Shown: positions 19,852 through 23,829 of the stretch, piece by piece
Layout of the letters: every line of letters begins with the position of its first letter
How positions within the stretch are numbered: the stretch's first letter is position 1
DNA from: a virus
Direction: 5' to 3' (one strand)
Length of the DNA stretch: 23,829 nucleotides
Virus record (IMG/VR): IMGVR_UViG_3300032282_005140
Span: 1 to 23,829 of that record
Program-made: the position numbers and the translations under genes
The notes under the pieces: model-generated
What the model was told of the DNA's origin: nothing
Database searches by the model: none
What the model saw: only the letters and a program-made list of their open reading frames with translations

Positions 19852-19852
19852 A

Positions 19853-20683
19853 TTATGATTCTACAATCATCTGGTATGTTCTCTTATCAACTTTGCCAGT
19901 TACTGTAAGAGAATGATCTTTTTGGAATTTTCTGACAGCCTTTTCTGTTCCCTTGCCAAACTTACCATCGGCAGTAATCTTAAGTTTCTTTTGGATTGTA
20001 ATTACAGGATCTCCCGTAGCACCAACCATCATTCCTTCATCTTTATTTTTTGAAGATGCAGGCTTTTTTGTGTTAGTATTTTCTAGAGCAGGCTTTTTAC
20101 CAGCAGGCTTACTTGCTTGGGCTGCAGTGTCTGTAGAGTCAACTTTAGAAAGCAAAGGAACATTTGCCTCTCCATTATAAATTGGACGACCCCAACCAAC
20201 AACTGCATTCATTAGGCCACGACCATTTTGCTTGATATATGCACGAGTTTTTTCTACGCACATTCCACCATTGCGCTGGTCTCCCTTTGCAGTTCCTGAA
20301 GTGTTTCCTTCAATAACTTGGATAGTTCCATCGTTATTGTTCTTTACACAAAGTCCTACATGAGAAATTCTATTGACACCATCATCTGGGAAATCAAAAT
20401 AAATCCAGTCACCTGGTGATGGATCATCATTACGACAATCAGCCCATCTGCTATTTTTTCTAAACCAGTCTGACGCTGCAATTGTTGCTGCTGACTTTGG
20501 ATAAGTCTTTGGATCTAGTCCAGCAGTAAATGCACACCATGAAACAAAAGATTGACACCATGGAAGAAAGTTTGCACCTATCCACTTACCATACTTTGTT
20601 TCATTATCTTTTGGACCTTCAACAGTCCCTACTTCTTTCTTTGCAACCGTAATGATTGCTTCTAATGAGCCTTTTACAGCCAT
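19853..20683 (-). CDS. Endolysin: CHAP-like peptidase plus peptidoglycan-binding domain
   Basis: 276 aa. Residues 1-165 form a CHAP/TIGR02594-type peptidase or amidase: catalytic C43 in PWCQSFVSWC, H108 in ISHVG and a following acidic partner in IEGN (125-127). After a low-complexity linker (about 180-215, Lys/Pro/Ser-rich), residues 218-276 form a PG_binding_1 domain (GATGDPVITIQKKL, DGKFGKGTEKAVRKFQ). It cleaves the host cell wall. No signal peptide, so release depends on a holin. Strong AGGAGGG site and own promoter. Confidence 0.85.
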   Translation of the reverse strand: MAVKGSLEAIITVAKKEVGTVEGPKDNETKYGKWIGANFLPWCQSFVSWCAFTAGLDPKTYPKSAATIAASDWFRKNSRWADCRNDDPSPGDWIYFDFPDDGVNRISHVGLCVKNNNDGTIQVIEGNTSGTAKGDQRNGGMCVEKTRAYIKQNGRGLMNAVVGWGRPIYNGEANVPLLSKVDSTDTAAQASKPAGKKPALENTNTKKPASSKNKDEGMMVGATGDPVITIQKKLKITADGKFGKGTEKAVRKFQKDHSLTVTGKVDKRTYQMIVES

Positions 20684-20710
20684 AAAACCCTCCTAAAGTT
20701 TGTTATATCT

Positions 20711-20739
20711 ATTATAGCAAAGAATGAGCAGTTTTACAA
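20711..20739 (-). promoter_or_regulatory. Promoter for the endolysin gene
   Basis: On the - strand TTGTAA (20739-20734), 17-nt spacer, TGC plus TATAAT (20716-20711). A leader of about 20 nt carries AGGAGGG before the ATG at 20683. Confidence 0.65.
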
Positions 20740-20773
20740 CTTACTCAGGTTGTCCCAGGTAGCGTCCTGAAAT

Positions 20774-21190
20774 TTATTTAATGGTGATTGATTTAGGCTT
20801 TTTATCTTCAGGAACAATTCTCTCAACATTAATGTTAAGCATTCCATCATTCATTTTTGCCCCAGTTACTTCCATGTATTCGCCAAGAGCAAATGATCGT
20901 GTAAACTTACGACCCGCAATACCCTTGTGAACCACTTCAGCGTCTGTTACTTCAACAATTTCACCCTTAATAATTAGTGTGCCATTGTCCACCGACACAT
21001 CAATATCTTCTTTTCCAAAACCTGCTATAGCAATAGAAATTAAATATGTATCTTCATCTAGTTTAAGAAGATCATACGGAGGATATGATTGTGAATTGAT
21101 TTTGTGTGCATTATTTAAGCGACCCAACTCTCTGTTGAATCCAATAAAAAATGGATCATTAAATAGATCCAGTGTGAAGTTTGTTACCAT
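20774..21190 (-). CDS. Hsp20 small heat-shock protein
   Basis: 138 aa. ATP-independent chaperone that holds unfolding proteins. The alpha-crystallin domain spans about 38-125: YDLLKLDEDTYLISIAIAGF, DIDVSVDNGTLIIKG, and the closing G-M-L-N-I-N-V that replaces the common G-x-L-x-(I/V) motif. The C-terminal IT-I tail (KSITIK) supports oligomer contacts. T4-like and cyanophage genomes also carry Hsp20 genes, so a phage copy is not surprising. Its 5' leader can fold over the ribosome site (see the feature at 21192-21243). Confidence 0.9.
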   Translation of the reverse strand: MVTNFTLDLFNDPFFIGFNRELGRLNNAHKINSQSYPPYDLLKLDEDTYLISIAIAGFGKEDIDVSVDNGTLIIKGEIVEVTDAEVVHKGIAGRKFTRSFALGEYMEVTGAKMNDGMLNINVERIVPEDKKPKSITIK

Positions 21191-21191
21191 G

Positions 21192-21243
21192 TTATTCCCC
21201 TTTCAAGCGAATAAGTTAATGTGCTCCTCATTTGAGCAAGCAC
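21192..21243 (-). promoter_or_regulatory. Possible ROSE-like RNA thermometer in the Hsp20 leader
   Basis: Two hairpins in the leader. The upstream one (21243-21221) pairs GTGCT with AGCAC and CTC with GAG around an AAAT loop, and begins at the predicted transcript start. The downstream one (21214-21192) pairs TTATTC with GAATAA, then a G-G mismatch, then CTT with AGG around GAA, so it encloses the AAGGGG ribosome site. UCGCU opposite the ribosome site matches the UYGCU box known from ROSE elements of small heat-shock genes. Confidence 0.45.
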
Positions 21244-21249
21244 TAAATA

Positions 21250-21258
21250 ATTATATCA
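21250..21258 (-). promoter_or_regulatory. Extended -10 promoter for the Hsp20 gene
   Basis: On the - strand TGA then TATAAT (hexamer 21255-21250); predicted start at 21243, the first base of the upstream leader hairpin. It lies in the gap after the TauD-like gene. Confidence 0.55.
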
Positions 21259-21263
21259 TAAAA

Positions 21264-22100
21264 TTAATTTGGTATTAAAAATGTAAAGTCATTAAACTGG
21301 TGTCCCCAGATTCCAGTAAATTGTCTATCTTTGGGGTCAAAACCACCAGTTACTGCATGGGCAAGTTTAAACATGTCTGGAACAAAAAGATCGCCTTGTT
21401 CCCACCTATGAACAATCCTAATGTCTTCATTGTTTTTTACTTGATCTGAAAACCAAAAAGAAATTTCATTAAAGTTTTCAGTTTGTTCTTGAGTTGGCTC
21501 TTGGCCATCAAATAAAACTAATGCAGAAGGACTTTCTGAATCTTTTAAAACACGCATTCTAATTAAAGGATTTTCAGTAAGCCAGTGATTTTTAATTACA
21601 TTGTAGTCATACTTTACCATTGTAGAGTTACCATTTTTATTATCAAATTCTATAGTATTAGTTATGCACTTTGATAAAAAATGTTTCCAATCATCGGACA
21701 TAGTATTATAAACTTTTTCTGAATCAACAAAATAAGTTTTTCCGTTATCTGAGTCTGTTGTAAAAGTTGACATGTTCCAAGTTGAAGCAACAATTGGATT
21801 TTTGTAGTAAACATGCTCAATGTGCCATTTAAGCATTACGTCATCTTTTCCAGCAATATTAATTTCATCATTGTGTGAATGATTTTCTGTATAACTATAG
21901 AGTTTTTTGGCAGGTGATTCATTTGTATACCAACCAAAAAGATCACCTAAAGTTTTATGAAATGCTGAGTGTTCTTCACTGTTTAAGTTTGCATTTCTAA
22001 AAACTAAAAAAGAATTATTTATAAATTTATTTTTGTAGTAGTCAAAATTTTCTACTATTTCTTCTGTTCCTGGAAACATAATTGGTTCTGTATAGATCAT
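21264..22100 (-). CDS. TauD/TfdA-like 2-oxoglutarate dioxygenase
   Basis: 278 aa. The TauD clade uses Fe(II) and 2-oxoglutarate to oxidise small molecules. KWHIEHVYY supplies H93 and E95, an HxE instead of HxD. RWEQGDLFVPDMFKLAHAV supplies the typical W-x-x-G-D turn and the distal H248, and R259 is a candidate 2-oxoglutarate anchor. The N-terminal helix and FLVFRNANLN strand also fit. A TATAAT at 22134-22129 and AAAAGGAAAA ribosome site precede it. It is isolated from the five related genes in the left arm. Substrate unknown. Confidence 0.8.
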   Translation of the reverse strand: MIYTEPIMFPGTEEIVENFDYYKNKFINNSFLVFRNANLNSEEHSAFHKTLGDLFGWYTNESPAKKLYSYTENHSHNDEINIAGKDDVMLKWHIEHVYYKNPIVASTWNMSTFTTDSDNGKTYFVDSEKVYNTMSDDWKHFLSKCITNTIEFDNKNGNSTMVKYDYNVIKNHWLTENPLIRMRVLKDSESPSALVLFDGQEPTQEQTENFNEISFWFSDQVKNNEDIRIVHRWEQGDLFVPDMFKLAHAVTGGFDPKDRQFTGIWGHQFNDFTFLIPN

Positions 22101-22128
22101 TTATTATTTTCCTTTTCTTGATAATTTT

Positions 22129-22134
22129 ATTATA
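22129..22134 (-). promoter_or_regulatory. -10 box upstream of the TauD-like gene
   Basis: TATAAT on the - strand with a 21-nt leader containing AAAAGGAAAA before the ATG at 22100. No clear -35 box; the tRNA-Met gene lies just upstream. Confidence 0.4.
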
Positions 22135-22144
22135 CATCATGATT

Positions 22145-22221
22145 TGGTACACCAGATAGGACTTGAACCTATGATAACCGAATTATGAGTTCGGGGCCTT
22201 AACCAACTTGGCTACTGGTGT
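22145..22221 (-). tRNA. tRNA-Met (CAT)
   Basis: Acceptor ACACCAG/CTGGTGT, D stem GCC/GGC, anticodon stem CCGAA/TTCGG with loop CTCATAA (anticodon CAT), T stem ATAGG/CCTAT, and encoded CCA (22147-22145). The CAT anticodon could also be Ile2 after lysidine modification; elongator Met is the default call. Confidence 0.88.
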
Positions 22222-22222
22222 A

Positions 22223-22298
22223 TGGCTGGTCTGGCAGGTCACGATCCTGCGACTTCCGAATTAACAGTTCGGCACTCTACCAACTGAGTTACAGACCA
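22223..22298 (-). tRNA. tRNA-Asn (GTT)
   Basis: Acceptor TGGTCTG/CAGACCA, anticodon stem CCGAA/TTCGG with loop CTGTTAA (anticodon GTT), T stem GCAGG/CCTGC, discriminator G and encoded CCA. The T loop (ATCGTGA) departs from the usual TTCGAAT pattern. It lies 10 nt after the protease stop and 1 nt before tRNA-Met. Confidence 0.88.
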
Positions 22299-22308
22299 AA
22301 ACCTATTG

Positions 22309-23145
22309 TTATCCTACGTAAGGATAACTTTGTGCTTTAGGAAGAGAAGCAATATATTCACTCCAAGATCCAGAAGTTTTTCGTGTTACTGCCAATGTTG
22401 CTACAACTGGTGTTGCAACTGATGTTCCTGTAATTGTCATTGTCTTGCAACCACAATAACCCTTTACAGATGCATCGCCTCGCCCAACCATAGCAAGACC
22501 AGGACCTACGTTTGCATAAGATGCAAATGTTAGATCTGGCTTAAGTGCACTTACTGAAATTACTCCAGTTACACAGGAAGGAAATCCAATTTGATTTTTC
22601 TTTGCATCATTTCCAGTTGCAACAAATGTTGGAACATTTTGTACGTTTAATGATTTTACTGCATCAGAAAAAATTGTATCAGTTGGACATGTTCCAGCAG
22701 CAAAATTGCTTCTTGACTGACTAATTGATACGGCCTTAATATTAAGTCGTGATGAGTTAGCAGAAACCCAGTTCATTGCACGACTTACAGAACTTCCATC
22801 ATTATGCATTGCAGAGAACTTGGTGTATACATTTACATCCGAAATTCTTACAAAGACAATCTTAATATTTGGGTTTGCCAATACTGCTGCTTGTGCAATA
22901 TTAAAACCATGATCAATTCCATTAATCTTCCAATCATTGACCATTGCTGATCCTGGACCTTCTTGAAAATTAGTTCCATTTGGACAAGTATTTAGTGTAA
23001 AACATGCCTCATATACTACATTGCTATTCTTTGAAGCATCCATTGCTGTATCAATAATTGCAATTGTGTTTGTCTCTGCTGCCTGAACTGGTTGAACTAC
23101 AGCAAATCCAAGAATTACTGATAGTGTTAACGCTACCTTTTTCAT
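22309..23145 (-). CDS. Secreted subtilisin-like serine protease (S8)
   Basis: 278 aa. Residues 1-22 are a clean signal peptide (MKKVALTLSVILGFAVVQPV then QA). The mature part has all S8 catalytic positions: D32 in IAIIDTAMD, H79 in GIDHGFNIA, the oxyanion Asn N179 in ATGND, and S242 in GTSVATPVVA. There is no recognisable I9 propeptide, since the Asp motif follows the signal peptide almost directly. The start is fixed by AAAGGGGTAAAA just upstream. Possibly acts on host cell-surface or extracellular proteins. Confidence 0.85.
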   Translation of the reverse strand: MKKVALTLSVILGFAVVQPVQAAETNTIAIIDTAMDASKNSNVVYEACFTLNTCPNGTNFQEGPGSAMVNDWKINGIDHGFNIAQAAVLANPNIKIVFVRISDVNVYTKFSAMHNDGSSVSRAMNWVSANSSRLNIKAVSISQSRSNFAAGTCPTDTIFSDAVKSLNVQNVPTFVATGNDAKKNQIGFPSCVTGVISVSALKPDLTFASYANVGPGLAMVGRGDASVKGYCGCKTMTITGTSVATPVVATLAVTRKTSGSWSEYIASLPKAQSYPYVG

Positions 23146-23147
23146 TT

Positions 23148-23330
23148 TTACCCCTTTAGTTTGATTACTACTTGACATGGGTCGCCACCTGCTTCCCACT
23201 CTTCTTGCTCTTCTTCACTCATGTATGGATCACCATCATGAGTATTACAGAACGGTTCTGTTATCCAGCCCCGATCAATTCCATTATTTAACCAGATTTC
23301 AAACTCTAAACTATCTTCATCGTTAATCAT
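23148..23330 (-). CDS. Small acidic protein (60 aa)
   Basis: The pattern FCNTHDGDPYMSEEEQEEW followed by GGDPC is a familiar look for small actinophage proteins with no known role; two Cys and a His near Asp could bind metal. It starts at a leaderless promoter. Its stop sits in the ribosome site of the protease gene (2 nt before the protease ATG), so the two are translated as a pair. Confidence 0.65.
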   Translation of the reverse strand: MINDEDSLEFEIWLNNGIDRGWITEPFCNTHDGDPYMSEEEQEEWEAGGDPCQVVIKLKG

Positions 23331-23336
23331 ATATTA

Positions 23337-23365
23337 AGTATATCCTTAAACGCTTACTACGTCAA
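23337..23365 (-). promoter_or_regulatory. Sigma70-type promoter, leaderless, for gene 23330
   Basis: On the - strand TTGACG (23365-23360), 17-nt spacer, TATACT (23342-23337), ending 6 nt before the ATG at 23330. The -35 box and part of the spacer lie inside the end of the upstream peptidase gene. Confidence 0.72.
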
Positions 23366-23829
23366 CTGGACCCATGCATGAAGGGCTAAATTTAATTGCT
23401 GAATTGACTGCTCCTACTACACGCTTTCTTGCATCCCTTGTTTTTTCCGTGGCATTCATATAACCATATGCATACTCTGCACCTGAGCCCATAGAAAGAT
23501 AAGGAAGTGTATACTTAGACAAAGACATATCTGCAGAACTATGCTCATAAATATTTCCACGCACAGCAATAATCAAACCAAGGTCACCTTCTTTTGAAGT
23601 GTCTACCCAAAAATCATTATAAAATGAGCGAAGTTGTTTAATAAACTTTGTCTGCATAAACTTGTCTGTATCTTTAATGTCAGGTACATAGGGATTAAAG
23701 TTATAGCGAATTCGCTCACCATCCATAGAACCAGCATACCCAATTAGGTACGGGCCTAGTTTCCAAACCTTTGGACTAGATAGTGCTAGAATGGTGCCAT
23801 CATCTGATGCACCACGATCTCCTGCCATA
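23346..23829 (-). CDS. HslV/20S-proteasome-like peptidase, 5' end outside window
   Basis: Reads into the window from the right edge; 160 residues are visible, lacking the N-terminal Thr region. The visible start MAGDRGASDDGTI with SPKVWKLGPYLIGYAGS and the later MGSGAEYAYGYMNA are hallmarks of the N-terminal-nucleophile hydrolase family of HslV and proteasome beta subunits. Such proteins form ATP-dependent or self-compartmentalised peptidases. In phages they are candidates for prohead maturation proteases or host-protein control. The catalytic Thr cannot be checked here. Confidence 0.75.
   Translation of the reverse strand, partial: MAGDRGASDDGTILALSSPKVWKLGPYLIGYAGSMDGERIRYNFNPYVPDIKDTDKFMQTKFIKQLRSFYNDFWVDTSKEGDLGLIIAVRGNIYEHSSADMSLSKYTLPYLSMGSGAEYAYGYMNATEKTRDARKRVVGAVNSAIKFSPSCMGPVDVVSV

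Noticed and set aside
19953-20180. Open frame on the + strand inside the endolysin gene
   Set aside because: It is an antisense shadow of the endolysin linker region without supporting signals.
20740-20770. Short inverted repeat (TCAGG...CCTGA) after the Hsp20 gene
   Set aside because: Only a 5-bp stem with a large loop and no T-run, so I do not call it a terminator.
1-23829. CRISPR array, insertion sequence or attachment site
   Set aside because: I saw no regularly spaced repeats, no transposase or integrase and no target-site duplication. A computed repeat search would be decisive.

Overview
The window looks like part of an AT-rich tailed phage genome that infects an actinobacterium; an integrated prophage or phage-like element cannot be excluded. 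The phage call rests on a holin-like protein, an endolysin with a peptidase plus peptidoglycan-binding layout, an HslV/proteasome-like peptidase, four tRNA genes and very dense packing with overlapping starts and stops. The host call rests on a WhiB-type Fe-S regulator, a DUF7455 protein and many promoters that appear to give leaderless mRNAs. I infer an aquatic low-GC actinobacterial host, but that cannot be proved from the sequence alone. No integrase, replication, terminase, portal or capsid gene is visible, so those must lie outside the window.

Left arm (about 1-8600, mostly + strand): accessory genes. Four 2-oxoglutarate/Fe(II) oxygenases (211, 1691, 2464, 5164), a DUF6065 protein (3068) and a cupin/JmjC-like protein (7441) are separated by two trains of very small proteins, many with Cys/His zinc-site patterns or a single membrane segment (881-1698 and 3816-5136). 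A TylF-like methyltransferase lies on the - strand (6231-6782). A CxxCxxCC (YkgJ-type) protein, two tRNAs (Gly-GCC, Arg-TCT) and a Dps ferritin follow. Most of these units start at a promoter whose -10 box ends exactly 6 nt before the start codon.

Middle (8627-13782, + strand): one tightly coupled glycan operon of a CgeB-like glycosyltransferase, a sugar-nucleotide epimerase, an FkbM methyltransferase, two divergent glycosyltransferase-like proteins and a GT4-like enzyme. A GT-A glycosyltransferase converges on it from the - strand (13753-14460).

Right arm (14467-23829, - strand): a long block read leftward from an HslV-like peptidase through a small acidic protein, a secreted subtilisin-like protease, tRNA-Asn and tRNA-Met, a TauD-like oxygenase, Hsp20, endolysin, DUF2061, FmdB zinc ribbon, DUF7455, thermonuclease, thioredoxin, a DUF5872 protein with a Cys cluster, several unknowns, WhiB, XapX and the holin-like protein, ending at a hairpin terminator.

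The main themes are iron- and oxygen-dependent chemistry (five oxygenases plus a cupin, Dps, WhiB), surface-glycan remodelling, and a strict leaderless promoter geometry used on both strands. The Hsp20 leader also folds into what looks like a ROSE-type RNA thermometer.
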